From Pseudarthrobacter sp. C4D7 (GTDB lineage: Bacteria; Actinomycetota; Actinomycetes; Actinomycetales; Micrococcaceae): a DNA stretch of 64,000 nucleotides. A program made the translations under genes and the position numbers. Below are positions 1 to 11,461 of this stretch, one piece after another (position 1 is the stretch's first letter; every line of letters begins with the position of its first letter). The notes under the pieces were generated by a model. The model searched no databases, was not told the DNA's origin, and worked only from the letters and a program-made list of their open reading frames with translations. The DNA lies in the NCBI RefSeq assembly GCF_013359725.1, contig NZ_JABFMW010000003.1, positions 62,001-126,000 on the forward strand, written 5' to 3'.

Positions 1-129
1 AACCTATCGGATTACGACCGGGGATCAGTAGGCGGGACGGGCCAGTTCGGCTAATCTCCGTAATGTGACACACGGATTCCACATAACGAAAGAAATTTCC
101 GCGTCCTCCCTTGGCCCGGAGCACCGCTG

Positions 130-759
130 ATGCCCTTCATTTGCCTGCTCCTTTCCGGCGCCGCATTGCTGGTCAACGGTCTGGCCACGCTCGGCCGGCT
201 CCCCCGCCGCGACGCCGCCACGTTCAGCCTGCTGCTCGGCGGCACCCAACTGGTCCTCGGCGTCGTCTATCTCGCCGGTGGCGGCGCCGGAAGCGATGTC
301 CTCCTGACGTCCGCCGGGATGTTCCTCTTCGGGCTGACGTACGCCTATGCCGGGCTGGATGTCCTGCTGGGGCTGGGCTCGACGGGGCTGGGCTGGTTCT
401 GCGGCATGGTGGCGTTCTTCGGGCTGCTGCTGGCAGGTGCCTGGCTCGCTACGGATCCGCTGCTCGCGGTGCTCTGGGTGGGCTGGTCGGTCCTGTGGGG
501 GCTGCTGTTCGTTTCCGCGGCCCTCGGCGCGGCGCGGCTGGAGCCGTTCACCGGATGGGCCCTGGTCCTGGCCAGCCAGGTCACGGCCACGGTTCCGGCG
601 TTCCTGGGCCTGTCCGGCGTGTGGCCCCGCAGCACAGGGGCTGCTTGGCTGGGGGCGGCCGTGGTGGCAGGGATCTTCGCCGCGGCACGCGTCCTGGCCC
701 GGCGCGGACCTGCCAGTCCACGCCGGGCCAGTGAGGGAAAAGCTGTCAGCGCTGGATAA
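130..759 (+). CDS. AmiS/UreI family transporter
   Basis: Predicted 209-residue integral membrane protein with about six hydrophobic helices and almost no soluble loops, which is the size and layout of the AmiS/UreI family of proton-gated urea and short-chain amide channels. The N-terminus and a later segment rich in Gly, Leu, Trp and Ala (around residues 75-125) resemble that family. A GGAG sits 8 nt before the ATG. The gene is convergent with the permease that follows, and the two 3' ends overlap by 14 bp. The partner urease or amidase, if any, would lie left of the window. Family is fairly sure; the substrate (urea or amide) is not determinable. Confidence 0.8.
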   Translation: MPFICLLLSGAALLVNGLATLGRLPRRDAATFSLLLGGTQLVLGVVYLAGGGAGSDVLLTSAGMFLFGLTYAYAGLDVLLGLGSTGLGWFCGMVAFFGLLLAGAWLATDPLLAVLWVGWSVLWGLLFVSAALGAARLEPFTGWALVLASQVTATVPAFLGLSGVWPRSTGAAWLGAAVVAGIFAAARVLARRGPASPRRASEGKAVSAG

Positions 760-2227
760 GCGCGTGTCCCAGGGTCGCTGCGTGGTTGCGGCGCTCAATG
801 GCTGACTCCACCAGCACCCCCGCTGCAAAGACGACGGGCACGGCGGCCAGCAGGGCCACAGCTGTTTCGGCGCTTCCGCCGATGAGCGCCGTGAAGTTGC
901 TGACCACCAGGGACAGGACCCAGGCGAGCAGCACCGTCGCCAGGACGGGGGCGATCCGCGTCTGCCACAGCTGCGCCCCCGCACGTCCGCGGCGGAAGAA
1001 GCTGACCACCGCCACCGAGCACAGCATGTAGAGCACCAGCAGTGCGGCCACGGCCAGGCCGCTGAACCAGGAGAAGAGGGTCAGGACCGGATCCAGGGCC
1101 AGGATGGCGAAGGGAAGCACCAGGACGACGGCGGCCGCGGTCTGGATCCAGGCGGCGGCGGCAGGTGCCCGGTGCCGGTTGGTCCGGGCCAGCACGGCAG
1201 GCATGGAACCGCGCAAGGCCAGGGAGTGCAGGTAGCGGTTGATGCCGTTGTGGAAGGCGATGATGCCGGCAAGCAGCGAGGTGACCAGCAGGATGCCTGC
1301 CACTACGCCGGCCCAGGGCCCGAAGAGCTCCACCATGGGGCCGAGCACGAAGGAGGTGGCATCGCCGGATTCCAGGGCTGCCCCGGCCGCGTCCATCACC
1401 CGGGACGGGCCGTAGTAGCTGACCAGCATCCAGGAGATGAAGGAGAAGAAGACGGAGATGACGCCCACGGACAGGTAGGTGGCACGGGCCACCGTGCGGT
1501 GCGGGTCCTTGGCCTCGGCCGAATAGATGGCCGTGGACTCAAAGCCGAACATCGAAGCCACGGCGAACATGATGGCCACGCCCGGCGCTCCGGCCCCGAT
1601 GGCTTCGGGCGAGAAGGACGCGGCCACGCTGATGCCTTCCGGGCCGCCGCCGTGGAGCAGGACGGTGAAGCCGAACAGCAGCAGGATGGCCACCTCGAGC
1701 CCCACCAGCAGGGCCAGCACGCGGGCACCGAGCTCGATGTTCAGGGAGCCCAGCACCTGGACGCCGGCCATGGTGGCCAGGGCGAGCAGCCACCACGGAA
1801 CCCCCAGCCCAATCGAGGCAAGCAGGCCCGAGAACGCGGCACCATAGAGTCCGTACATGGCCGCCTGGACGGTGTTGTAGGCAAGGAGGGCCAACCAGGC
1901 CGCACCGGCGCCGGTCTTCCTGCCGAACGCCGCGGTGACGTAGGCGTAGAACGCGCCGTTGGCCTGGATTTTGCGGCTCATCGCCACGAATCCCACGGCG
2001 AAAATCACGATGACGATGCCCACGATCAGGTAGGCGCCGGGTGCGCCGGCACCGTTGCCGAGCGCTGCGGCAAGTGGCGAGGCGCCTACAATCCCGGTGA
2101 GGGGCGCCTGGGCCGACAGGACGAAGAAGAGGATGCCCAGGACGCCGATGCTGCCGGCCCGCAGTGCCGTTGAATGCTCCCTGGCCGGAGCGTCAGTGGT
2201 CCGGGGCTCGGAATTCGAAATACTCAT
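746..2227 (-). CDS. APC family amino acid permease
   Basis: 493-residue membrane protein with about twelve predicted helices. The first helix carries the hallmark APC stretch (SAQAPLTG after VLGILFFV), and the second is Gly-rich, as in amino acid/polyamine/organocation permeases. The ATG at 2227 is preferred because AAGGA lies 4 nt upstream; an ATG at 2248 and the longer open frame to 2383 run into terminator DNA and have no recognisable N-terminus. It sits just downstream of the sarcosine operon on the same strand but behind a strong terminator, so it probably has its own promoter in 2228-2380. Transport of an amino acid or methylated glycine is suggested by position only. Confidence 0.85.
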   Translation of the reverse strand: MSISNSEPRTTDAPAREHSTALRAGSIGVLGILFFVLSAQAPLTGIVGASPLAAALGNGAGAPGAYLIVGIVIVIFAVGFVAMSRKIQANGAFYAYVTAAFGRKTGAGAAWLALLAYNTVQAAMYGLYGAAFSGLLASIGLGVPWWLLALATMAGVQVLGSLNIELGARVLALLVGLEVAILLLFGFTVLLHGGGPEGISVAASFSPEAIGAGAPGVAIMFAVASMFGFESTAIYSAEAKDPHRTVARATYLSVGVISVFFSFISWMLVSYYGPSRVMDAAGAALESGDATSFVLGPMVELFGPWAGVVAGILLVTSLLAGIIAFHNGINRYLHSLALRGSMPAVLARTNRHRAPAAAAWIQTAAAVVLVLPFAILALDPVLTLFSWFSGLAVAALLVLYMLCSVAVVSFFRRGRAGAQLWQTRIAPVLATVLLAWVLSLVVSNFTALIGGSAETAVALLAAVPVVFAAGVLVESAIERRNHAATLGHALIQR

Positions 2228-2381
2228 TTGATCCTTCTTAACGGTCATGAGTTCGGGAAAATTGCTGTGGAATCCAGCCTGGCAGCGGGGCGCCGAAGTC
2301 CTTTGTTCACCAGCGACGGGTTGTTGATTGTCAGCGCAGTACGGGATCTTGCGGCACTGGTTCCTGGGCAGCCGGGCAGAC

Positions 2382-2422
2382 AAAAAAGCGCGGCCGGCCG
2401 CCCGAAGGCAGCCAGCCGCGCT
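2382..2422 (-). terminator. Rho-independent terminator of the sarcosine operon
   Basis: A 16-bp stem (2387-2402 with 2407-2422) and a 4-nt loop are followed on the minus strand by six Ts (2387-2382). Two stem positions that mismatch in plus-strand RNA become G-U pairs in minus-strand RNA, so the hairpin is better formed in the purU transcript. A T-run (about 2428-2434) on the other side could give weak termination in the opposite direction. The rest of 2228-2447 shows no gene. Confidence 0.85.
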
Positions 2423-2447
2423 GACAGTTTTTTTCAGTTTAGACTCT

Positions 2448-3344
2448 TTAGCGGAGCACCACCGTGCGGTTGCCCTGCAGGATGACCCGGCCCTCGCAGT
2501 GCCACTTCACCGCGTTGGAGAGGGCCTTGCATTCGGTGTCGCGGCCGGCGGCCACCAGGTCCTCGGGCCCGTACGTGTGGTCCACATCCACCACCTGCTG
2601 GGAGATGATGGGCCCTTCGTCCAGTTCCGCGTTGACGTAATGGGCCGTGGCGCCGACGGTCTTGACGCCGCGGGCGTAGGCCTGGTGGTACGGCTTGGCA
2701 CCCTTGAAGCTGGGCAGGAACGAGTGGTGGATGTTGATGGCCCGGCCGTCGAGCTTCCGGGTCAGGTCGTCGCTGAGCACCTGCATATAGCGGGCCAGCA
2801 CCACGAGTTCGACGTCGAGCCCGTCCACGAGCGCCATCAGCGCGGCTTCCGCGGCGGGCTTGGTGTCGGCTGTGACCGGGATGTGGTGGAACGGGATGCC
2901 GTGCCACTCCACCAGCGTCTCGTGGTCCCGGTGGTTGGACACCACCGCAACGATTTCCACCGGAAGTTCGCCGATCCGGGCCCGGAAGAGCAGGTCGTTG
3001 AGGCAGTGCCCGAACTTGGACACCATGATCAGCACCTTGCGCTTGGACCCGTGGCGTTCCAGCTGCCAGCGCATGCCGAACTTTTCCGCCACCGGGGCGA
3101 AGGAGGACCGCAGTTCCTCCAGCGTGGACGCATCGCCTTCGGAGGCGAAGTGCACGCGCATGAAGAAGTGGCCCTCGGAGCGTTCACCGAACTGCTTGTT
3201 GTCGATGATGTCGCAGCCGTGCTCCAGCAGGAACCCGGACACGGCGTGGACGATCCCGGGCCCTTCCGGGCAGTCCAGGGTCAGGACGTGTTCCACGGTG
3301 GTGGGTGCCTTGGGGGCGGGGATATGGGTTTCAGTAACAGTCAT
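2448..3344 (-). CDS. purU: Formyltetrahydrofolate deformylase
   Basis: 298 residues. Hydrolyses 10-formyl-THF to formate and THF. An N-terminal ACT domain (about residues 15-95, beginning EHVLTLDCPEGPGIV) is followed by the formyltransferase fold, with NHRDHE near 135, INIHHSFLPSFKGA near 205 and the catalytic Asp in NAELDEGPII near 245. Length is normal for PurU. Last gene of the sox operon, 3 bp after sdaA. Sarcosine oxidation loads folate with one-carbon units, so a deformylase here would return THF when those units exceed biosynthetic demand. That role is inferred from context and is common in actinobacterial and pseudomonad sox clusters. Confidence 0.95.
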   Translation of the reverse strand: MTVTETHIPAPKAPTTVEHVLTLDCPEGPGIVHAVSGFLLEHGCDIIDNKQFGERSEGHFFMRVHFASEGDASTLEELRSSFAPVAEKFGMRWQLERHGSKRKVLIMVSKFGHCLNDLLFRARIGELPVEIVAVVSNHRDHETLVEWHGIPFHHIPVTADTKPAAEAALMALVDGLDVELVVLARYMQVLSDDLTRKLDGRAINIHHSFLPSFKGAKPYHQAYARGVKTVGATAHYVNAELDEGPIISQQVVDVDHTYGPEDLVAAGRDTECKALSNAVKWHCEGRVILQGNRTVVLR

Positions 3345-3347
3345 GGC

Positions 3348-4763
3348 TCAGCACTCGATCACATTCACGGCGAGGCCTCCTCGGGAGGTTTCCTTGTACT
3401 TGGTTTTCATGTCGGCTCCGGTGTCGCGCATGGTCTTGATCGCCTTGTCCAGCGAGACCTTGTGGCTGCCGTCCCCGTGCAGGGCCAGGCGGGCCGCGTT
3501 GATCGCCTTCACGCTGGCGATCGCGTTCCGCTCGATGCACGGGATCTGCACCAGGCCGCCCACGGGATCGCAGGTCAGGCCCAGGTTGTGCTCAATCCCC
3601 ACCTCGGCGGCGTTCTCCACCTGGGCGGGCGTTCCGCCGAGCACCTCGCAGAGCCCGGCCGCAGCCATCGAGCAGGCGGAGCCCACCTCGCCCTGGCACC
3701 CCACTTCGGCACCGGAGATGGAGGCGTTCAGCTTGAACAGGATTCCGACGGCGGCCGCCGCCAGCAGGAAGCGGACCACACCGTCGTCGTCGGCCCCTGG
3801 AACAAACTTCACGTAGTAGTGCAGGACGGCCGGCACGATCCCCGCGGCCCCGTTGGTGGGGGCGGTGACGATCCGGCCGCCGGCGGCGTTCTCCTCGTTC
3901 ACGGCCAGGGCGAAGAGGTTCACCCATTCCATGGCCAGCAGCGGATCCGCCGGTGCCTGGACGGGCGACGGCGACGCTGCCGCTGCTTCGGCGGTGGCGG
4001 CCGAGGCCGTCAGGGTACGGAACAGGGCGGGAGCGCGGCGGGTGACGTTCAGCCCGCCGGGCAGGATGCCTTCGGCGTTGCAGCCGTTCTCCACGCATTC
4101 GCGCATGACGGCCCAGAGCCCCAGCAGCTGTTCGCGGAGTTCCGCTTCGCTGCGCCAGGTGAGTTCGTTGGCCAGCATGACCTCGGAGATGGACATGCCT
4201 TCACGGCTGCAGATCTGCAGGAGCTCATCCGCCGTGGAGAACGGGTACGGCAGCACGGTGTCGTCCGGCACCACCTTGTCCGCCCCCTCGGCGTCGCCGT
4301 CCACCACGAAGCCGCCGCCGATCGAGTAGAAGCTCCGCTCGCTCAGCACGGCGCCCGCATGGTCCAGGGCGCGGAAGGTCATGCCGTTGGGGTGTGCGGG
4401 AAGGGACTTGCGCCGGTGGAGCACCACGTCCTCTTCCCAGTTGAAGTCCACCCGGTGCGCCCCGGCGATGTGCAGTTCCGCGTCCAGCGCGGCGGCTGCC
4501 ACCTGGTCCTCGGCGGTGGCGGTGTCCACGGTTTCCGGATCCAGGCCCTTCAGCCCCAGGACCACCGCTTTGTCCGAACCGTGGCCGCGGCCGGTGGCGC
4601 CGAGGGAGCCGAACAGTTCGGTCTGGACCCTTGCGGTGGCGGCCAGCTGGCCGTCGCCTTTCAGTCCGTCCGCGAACAGCTTCGCCGCCCGCATCGGGCC
4701 CACCGTGTGTGACGAGGAGGGCCCGATGCCGACGGAAAAGAGGTCAAGGACGCTGAGCGCCAT
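3348..4763 (-). CDS. sdaA: L-serine ammonia-lyase, iron-sulfur dependent, single chain
   Basis: 471 residues. Deaminates L-serine to pyruvate and ammonia. It has the fused beta+alpha arrangement: an N-terminal domain opening [17 protein letters not shown] and a C-terminal domain with [14 protein letters not shown] and, later, [15 protein letters not shown], whose cysteines bind the 4Fe-4S cluster. The ATG at 4763 overlaps the soxG stop by one base (TGATG); the longer frame to 4811 lies inside soxG. It directly follows the sarcosine oxidase genes and so drains the serine made by GlyA into pyruvate. Identity is secure. Confidence 0.95.
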   Translation of the reverse strand: MALSVLDLFSVGIGPSSSHTVGPMRAAKLFADGLKGDGQLAATARVQTELFGSLGATGRGHGSDKAVVLGLKGLDPETVDTATAEDQVAAAALDAELHIAGAHRVDFNWEEDVVLHRRKSLPAHPNGMTFRALDHAGAVLSERSFYSIGGGFVVDGDAEGADKVVPDDTVLPYPFSTADELLQICSREGMSISEVMLANELTWRSEAELREQLLGLWAVMRECVENGCNAEGILPGGLNVTRRAPALFRTLTASAATAEAAAASPSPVQAPADPLLAMEWVNLFALAVNEENAAGGRIVTAPTNGAAGIVPAVLHYYVKFVPGADDDGVVRFLLAAAAVGILFKLNASISGAEVGCQGEVGSACSMAAAGLCEVLGGTPAQVENAAEVGIEHNLGLTCDPVGGLVQIPCIERNAIASVKAINAARLALHGDGSHKVSLDKAIKTMRDTGADMKTKYKETSRGGLAVNVIEC

Positions 4764-5413
4764 CAGGGGACCTCTGGCGAGGCGTACTCCCGCATGGCGT
4801 CCAGCAGCCACCGGCCCAGGAACTCGGCGAAGGAAGCACGGGGGAAGATCCGGAAGGACTCGTCACCGGTCTTCCACAGGATGGCGGGAATGTTCGCGAT
4901 TTCCGTGGAGAAGGCGGTGCCGGCCTTGAAGACCCGCGGGTGCAGGTCCAGTGAGCAGCCCTTTTCCAGGACGTCGCGGGCACGGGGGCCCGTCAGTTCG
5001 AACGTGGTCCGGTTGGCGGACAGGTCCACCACCTGGCCAGCGTCGCCGCCCAGCGCCTCCCGGAGGGCGGGGATGAGGTCTCCGCCGAGGGATTCGTGCG
5101 CCTCTGTGGGTGCCACCACCAGGAATTCTGCGGGGCCGAGCCACAGGACGGACACGTCGCCGCTGCCGGCAACAGCACCGGAACGGGCGGGGAGGCCGCC
5201 GGTGACACCGGCCAGGCGCTCCGCCGCAGCGGATCCGGCGAGGGCCCGGAGGCCCACCATGGTCAGGAAGGGCACCTCGGAGATCTCAACGGTGCCGGCC
5301 AGGGAGCCGGCCGCGAACCCGTCCGCCAGCTGGCGTGCCGGGCTGACGCGGGCGGCGAGGTTCTTCTCGGCGTTGGCCTGTGCGGAGGTCGGGGATGCTG
5401 CTGTTTCAGCCAT
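4763..5413 (-). CDS. soxG: Sarcosine oxidase, gamma subunit
   Basis: 216-residue gamma subunit of heterotetrameric sarcosine oxidase, a GcvT/YgfZ-like fold that helps assemble or stabilise the complex. Typical features are the segment [14 protein letters not shown] (about 108-121), the mid-region [29 protein letters not shown] and [16 protein letters not shown] near the end. The ATG at 5413 overlaps the soxA stop by 8 bp and has an AAGGGA about 9 nt upstream; the frame extends to 5458 but only inside soxA. Subunit assignment rests on homology plus gene order. Confidence 0.92.
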   Translation of the reverse strand: MAETAASPTSAQANAEKNLAARVSPARQLADGFAAGSLAGTVEISEVPFLTMVGLRALAGSAAAERLAGVTGGLPARSGAVAGSGDVSVLWLGPAEFLVVAPTEAHESLGGDLIPALREALGGDAGQVVDLSANRTTFELTGPRARDVLEKGCSLDLHPRVFKAGTAFSTEIANIPAILWKTGDESFRIFPRASFAEFLGRWLLDAMREYASPEVP

Positions 5414-8348
5414 CTTTACGGGTCCCTTCAGAGTCAAAAAGCACTGTTTCTGCCACAACCACGTCCACCAGCTGGTCGCCGGCGGCTGCCACCAGCGTTT
5501 CGCCGATGCGGTTGCGTCCGTTCTTGATCAGGGCCAGGCCGAACGAGCGGCCCAGCGCTGCGCTGTGGTAGCTGGAAGTGACGAACCCTTCCATCGGCAC
5601 GGGGCCGTAGGCGGGGTTGGTGGAGCGTCCCTTCTCCACCAACTGGGTGCCTTCGGGCAGCCGCAGCGTGCCGTCCACCGGGAGGACGCTGACCAGGTGC
5701 TTGCGGTCCTCGCGCTGGGCATCGGACCGGGTGTAGGAGCGCTTGCCGATGAAGTCCTTGACCTTGGAGACGATCCATTCCATGCCGGCGTCCTGCGGGG
5801 TGACGGTGCCGTCGGTGTCCTGCCCCACGATCGGGTAGCCCTTTTCGGCGCGCAGCACGTGCATGGTTTCGGTGCCGTAGGGGGTGATGTTGAATTCGGC
5901 CCCGGCGGCGGCCACGGATTCCCAGGTGTTCAGCCCATACCAGGCCGGAACGTTGATCTCGTAGGCAAGTTCACCGGAGAACGAGATCCGGCAGATCCGG
6001 GCCCGCACGCCGGAGGCGAGGGTGGTTTCGCGGAACGTCATGAACGGGAAGGCTTCGGCGTCCAGGCCGCCGTTGGCAGCCAGCTCGGGGGCTACCTTGG
6101 CGATGACCTCACGGGACTTGGGCCCCACGACGGCAATGGTGCTCCACTGTTCGGTGACGGAGGTGCACTGCACGTCCAGTTCCGGCCACTCGGTCTGCAG
6201 CCATTCCTCCAGCCAGTCCAGCACCTTGGCGGCGCCGCCGGTGGTGGTGGTCATGAAGTAGGTTTCGTCGTCCACGCGGAGGGTCACGCCGTCGTCGAAG
6301 ATCATCCCGTCCGGGGTGCACATAACGCCGTAGCGCGCCGAGCCTGGGGCGAGCTTCTTGAACGCGTTGGTGTACATCCGGTTCAGGAACTCCCCCGCGT
6401 CCTTGCCGCGGATTTCGATCTTGCCCAGGGTGGTGGCGTCCATGAAGCCCACGGATTCGCGGACGGCGGCGCATTCGCGCAGCACGGCGGCGTCCATGTC
6501 CTCCCCGGCCTGCGGGTAGTACCAGGGCCGCTTCCACTGTCCAACGTCCTCGAACAGGGCGCCCTTGGCCACGTGCCAGGGGTGGATGGAGGTGACGCGG
6601 GCGGGATCGAACAATTCCCCGCGCTGGCGTCCGGCCAGGGCGGCGAAGGCCACCGGGGTGAACGGGGCGCGGTAGGTGGTGGTGCCGATGTCGCCGATGC
6701 CGCGGGAGGCCTCGCCGGCGGTGCGCAGGGCTGCGGCGATGACGCCGATGGCGTTGACGCCGGAGGTCTTGCCCTGGTCATTGGCGGTGCTGATGGAGGT
6801 GTACCGCTTGATGTGTTCCACCGAGCGCATGCCTGCACCGGTGGAGCGGAGGACGTCCGCCACGGACTGGTCGCGCTGGAAGTCCACGAAGTGGTGGTGC
6901 CAGTCATCCGGGGTGCCGCTCTCACCCGGGACCAGCCACAGCTGGCGGGTGGGGGCGGAGGCCTTCGGGTCGCCGAACACGGAGGGTTCGACGACGGATT
7001 CGAAGCCTGCGGCGATGGCCGCCCTGGCGCCGGCGGAGATGCCCTCCGCAACGCAGTCTTCGGTGGCGAAGGAGCCACGGCCGGCGCCGATGGTCTGCTG
7101 GGCGGGGACCTCGGTGCTGGGCACGAAGGCTGCCAGCTCCTCGTCCCAGCGCAGCTTGCCCTGGCGCTGGGAGTGCAGGTGGACCAGCGGGCTCCAGCCG
7201 CCGGACACAGCCAGCAGGTCTGCTGCGATCTGTTCGACGCCGGAGGTGAGCTCGCCGTCGTCGTTGATGCTGCGGACGGTGACGCCGTCCAGGCGTCCGT
7301 CGGCGCCGGCGGAGGTGTTGGCCACTGCACTGCCGATCAGCACCCGGATTCCGGATTCGACGGCGGCAGTTGCCGCTGCGGTCAGGGCCGGGCGGGCATC
7401 CACCACGGCGGCGACCTTGACGCCTGCGGCGGCGAGGTCGGCTGCGACGGCGTAGGCGCTGTCATTGGTGGTGCTGACCACCACGCGCTTACCGGCGGCC
7501 ACGGCGTAGCGGTTCAGGTAGCTGCGCGCAGCGGAGGCGAGCATGATGCCGGGGCGGTCGTTGTTCTCGAACACCAGGGGGCGCTCGTGGGCGCCGGGGG
7601 CGACAACCACCTGGCTGGCACGGATGTGCCAAATCCGCTGGCGGGACACCCCTGCGGCTGCCGGGCTGGTGAGGTGGTCGGTGCGGTTCTGTACGGCGAT
7701 GACGTAGTTGGCGTCGTAGGCGCCGAACGCGGTGGTGCGGTTCAGGACCGTTGATTCCGCCCCGGAGACCAGTTCGGCTTCGACGTCGGCCACCCATTCG
7801 AGGGCAGGCTTTCCCTCGATGGTCTCGGCGAGGCCGGGGGCGGTGGAACCGGAAAGCAGCGAGCCGCCGAGTTCGGGCTGGTCATCGAGCAGCATGACCC
7901 TGGCACCGGTGCGGACAGCCTCGCGGGCTGCGGCAAGCCCGGCAGGGCCGCCGCCGATCACCAGGACATCGGTGTGGACGTATTTCTTGTCGTATTCGGC
8001 GCGGTCGTCCTCCGGGTCCAGCTTGCCCAGGCCGTTGAGCAGGGTGGCCTGGAGGCCGTCCACCAGGGAGACGGTGGTGGCGGGCAGCATGGATTCGGCC
8101 ACGTGGCCGGGGAAGCGGGCTTCCACGCGGACCAGGGCGTTGGATTCTTCCACACCGGCAGACATGATGCCGCGGGCGCGGTCCTCGTAGAGGGAGTTGC
8201 CGGCGGCGATGCGGCCGTTGGCCAGCAGTGCGGAGGCCAGGGTGTCGCCGGGGTGGCCGGTGAATTCCTCCCCGTCCACGGTGAAGCGCCAGGAGATGGT
8301 GCGGTCGATGCGGCCGCCGGTAGCCAGGCGGGCGTTCTGGGAAGTCAC
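5406..8348 (-). CDS. soxA: Sarcosine oxidase, alpha subunit
   Basis: 980 residues, the usual length. With the beta subunit it oxidises N-methylglycine to glycine and passes the methyl carbon to THF as 5,10-methylene-THF, with H2O2 as second product. Visible parts are an N-terminal ferredoxin-like stretch ([15 protein letters not shown], 31-45), a pyridine-nucleotide binding Rossmann motif GGGPAG (132-137), and from about residue 590 to the end a GcvT-like aminomethyltransferase half that binds folate. Starts with ATG in a 4-bp overlap with soxD and overlaps soxG by 8 bp, so translation is coupled along the cluster. Confidence 0.97.
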   Translation of the reverse strand: MTSQNARLATGGRIDRTISWRFTVDGEEFTGHPGDTLASALLANGRIAAGNSLYEDRARGIMSAGVEESNALVRVEARFPGHVAESMLPATTVSLVDGLQATLLNGLGKLDPEDDRAEYDKKYVHTDVLVIGGGPAGLAAAREAVRTGARVMLLDDQPELGGSLLSGSTAPGLAETIEGKPALEWVADVEAELVSGAESTVLNRTTAFGAYDANYVIAVQNRTDHLTSPAAAGVSRQRIWHIRASQVVVAPGAHERPLVFENNDRPGIMLASAARSYLNRYAVAAGKRVVVSTTNDSAYAVAADLAAAGVKVAAVVDARPALTAAATAAVESGIRVLIGSAVANTSAGADGRLDGVTVRSINDDGELTSGVEQIAADLLAVSGGWSPLVHLHSQRQGKLRWDEELAAFVPSTEVPAQQTIGAGRGSFATEDCVAEGISAGARAAIAAGFESVVEPSVFGDPKASAPTRQLWLVPGESGTPDDWHHHFVDFQRDQSVADVLRSTGAGMRSVEHIKRYTSISTANDQGKTSGVNAIGVIAAALRTAGEASRGIGDIGTTTYRAPFTPVAFAALAGRQRGELFDPARVTSIHPWHVAKGALFEDVGQWKRPWYYPQAGEDMDAAVLRECAAVRESVGFMDATTLGKIEIRGKDAGEFLNRMYTNAFKKLAPGSARYGVMCTPDGMIFDDGVTLRVDDETYFMTTTTGGAAKVLDWLEEWLQTEWPELDVQCTSVTEQWSTIAVVGPKSREVIAKVAPELAANGGLDAEAFPFMTFRETTLASGVRARICRISFSGELAYEINVPAWYGLNTWESVAAAGAEFNITPYGTETMHVLRAEKGYPIVGQDTDGTVTPQDAGMEWIVSKVKDFIGKRSYTRSDAQREDRKHLVSVLPVDGTLRLPEGTQLVEKGRSTNPAYGPVPMEGFVTSSYHSAALGRSFGLALIKNGRNRIGETLVAAAGDQLVDVVVAETVLFDSEGTRKDG

Positions 8349-8749
8349 TTGGTCGCTCCTTCCGGGGCGGTGGTGCTGAGGATGCTCGTGGTGGAGGTGC
8401 TGGGTGCGGCACTTCCGGTAGTCGTGCTGTCAGGGCCGGTGCTGGCAGTCCCGGATTCGGGTGCGCCGGCCGGGGTGCGGTCGGGCCGCTTTGCCCCCAT
8501 CGGGTAGACGGCCTTGATGTCATAGCTCACGGTGTCGCGGAGCATGTTGAACCACTGGCGGCACCCGGTGCTGTGGACCCAGCGTTCGGCGAAGATGCCC
8601 TTGGGGTTCTCGCGGTAGAAGAGGTAGCGGGACCATTCGGTGTCGCTGAGCTCGTTGGGGTTTTCGGGGTACGGGACGTGGGCCTGTCCCCCGTAGTGGA
8701 ATTCGGTTTCGTCCCGCGGGCCGCAGTTGGGGCATGGGATCAGCAGCAT
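8345..8749 (-). CDS. soxD: Sarcosine oxidase, delta subunit
   Basis: 134 residues. Small zinc-binding subunit: [12 protein letters not shown] at the N-terminus gives the two close cysteines, and [14 protein letters not shown] (around residues 60-73) gives the conserved Cys-Arg-x-Trp segment. The last 45 residues are Thr/Ser/Ala-rich and low in complexity, somewhat longer than in minimal delta subunits. Lies between soxB (29-bp gap) and soxA (4-bp ATGA overlap). Assignment is secure from the N-terminal half and gene order. Confidence 0.94.
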   Translation of the reverse strand: MLLIPCPNCGPRDETEFHYGGQAHVPYPENPNELSDTEWSRYLFYRENPKGIFAERWVHSTGCRQWFNMLRDTVSYDIKAVYPMGAKRPDRTPAGAPESGTASTGPDSTTTGSAAPSTSTTSILSTTAPEGATK

Positions 8750-8778
8750 GTGCGTTAGTCCTTTTCTGGTGGCGGCGG

Positions 8779-9995
8779 CTAGTGGGCCACGGCGGCGGCG
8801 CCGTGTTCGTCGATGAGGGCGCCGGTTTCGAAGCGGTCCAGCGAGAACGGCGCATTCAGCTTGTGCGGGGCGCCGGTGGCGATGGTGTGCGCGAAGGTCA
8901 GGCCGGCAGCGGGGGTTCCCTTGAATCCACCGGTTCCCCAGCCGCAGTTCACGAACATGTTGTCCACGGGGGTCAGGCCGACGATCGGCGAGGCGTCCAG
9001 GGTGGTGTCCACAATGCCGCCCCAGGTCCGGAGCACGTGGGCCCGGGCGAAGATGGGGAAGAGTTCGACGGCGGCCGCCATCTGCTGCTCGATCACATGG
9101 AAGGAGCCGCGCTGTCCGTAACCGTTGTAGGAGTCCACGCCGGCGCCCATGACCAGTTCACCCTTGTGCGCCTGCGAGACGTAGACGTGCACGTGGTTGG
9201 ACATGACCACCGTGGGGTGGACGGGCTCGTGCAGTTCGGAGACCAGGGCCTGGAGCGGGTGGGACTGGATGGGGAGCTGGAAGCCCGCCATCTCAGCCAG
9301 GACCGAGCTGTGGCCTGCGGCGCAGAGGCCCACCTTTTCGGTGTTGATGGTGCCGCGGTTGGTCTTGACGCCCACCACGCGGTTGCCGTCCTTGACGAAT
9401 CCGGTCACTTCGCAGTTCTGGATGATGTCCACGCCCATCTCGTCGCACTTGCGGGCGAAGGCCCAGGCCACGTGGTCGTGCTTGGCGATGCCGGCGCGGG
9501 GCTGGTAGGTGGCGCCCATGACGGGGTAGCGGATGTTGTCGCGGATGTTCAGGATGGGGCAGAGTTCCTTGACCTGCTGCGGGTCCAGCCATTCGGCGTC
9601 CACGCCGTTGAGCTTGTTGGCACCCACGCGGCGCATGCTTTCACGCACGTCGCCCAGGGTGTGGGCGAGGTTCATGACGCCGCGCTGGCTGAAGAGGAAG
9701 TCGTACTCAAGTTCTTCGGGCAGGATTTCCCAGAGCTTGAGGGCCTGCTCGTAGATGGCCGCGCTCTCGTCCCAGAGGTAGTTGGAGCGGATGATGGTGG
9801 TGTTGCGGGCCATGTTGCCGCCGGCCAGCCAGCCCTTTTCCAGGACGGCGATGTTGGTCATGCCAAAGTTCTTGGCCAGGAAGTAGGCGGTGGCCAGGCC
9901 GTGGCCGCCGCCGCCGACGATCACGGCGTCGTAGGAGGACTTGGGTTCCGGGTTCCGCCAGAGGAAGTCCGGGTGCTCCGGAAGGTGCTGGGTGC

Positions 9996-9999
<4 letters not shown>
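8779..9999 (-). CDS. soxB: Sarcosine oxidase, beta subunit
   Basis: 406 residues. FAD-dependent D-amino-acid-oxidase-type fold that carries out the sarcosine dehydrogenation and bears the covalent flavin in this family. An FAD-binding Rossmann motif GGGGHG lies at 29-34, followed by the SoxB-typical [16 protein letters not shown] (about 53-68). Near the C-terminus [18 protein letters not shown] is the second dinucleotide-contact segment. The ATG overlaps the glyA stop by 4 bp. Identity is secure. Confidence 0.97.
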
Positions 10000-11336
<1,337 letters not shown>

Positions 11337-11360
11337 TGTTCTCCTTCAAGCCCTTCGGAG

Positions 11361-11393
11361 TTACTGATCCATAACTGATCCGTAACTGATATA
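11361..11393. repeat. Three tandem 11-bp repeats in the glyA leader
   Basis: Units TTACTGATCCA, TAACTGATCCG and TAACTGATATA stand head to tail with an exact 11-bp period, about one helical turn, so a protein could bind all three on one DNA face. They lie 25-57 nt upstream of glyA and just downstream of its likely transcription start, a plausible operator position for the divergent GntR regulator. Function is inferred. Confidence 0.5.
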
Positions 11394-11402
11394 TTAGAAC
11401 TG

Positions 11403-11437
11403 TCGTAATAGTATGTTTGAAATCACAGTTCCGTCAA
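11403..11437 (-). promoter_or_regulatory. Candidate sigma-70 type promoter of the glyA-sox operon
   Basis: On the minus strand TTGACG (11437-11432) and CATACT (11415-11410) are separated by 16 bp, matching four of six -10 positions. The predicted start near 11403 gives a leader of about 65 nt that contains the three 11-bp repeats. The gntR gene starts 24 bp upstream of the -35, so control is probably shared. Confidence 0.5.
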
Positions 11438-11461
11438 TAGCAACCCTGGGAGAGCTCGATT

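Noticed and set aside
1..129. Possible gene or regulatory element at the left edge
   Set aside because: No supported frame ends or starts here before the AmiS gene; only a modest ribosome site for that gene is seen.
2328..4712. Long plus-strand open frame (794 codons) across purU and sdaA
   Set aside because: It is the antisense of two clear genes in a high-GC frame; His/Gly/Asp-rich, no family resemblance.
4794..7754. Plus-strand open frame of 986 codons across soxG and soxA
   Set aside because: Antisense shadow of high-GC coding sequence; composition is unlike any neighbour protein and no ribosome site is seen.
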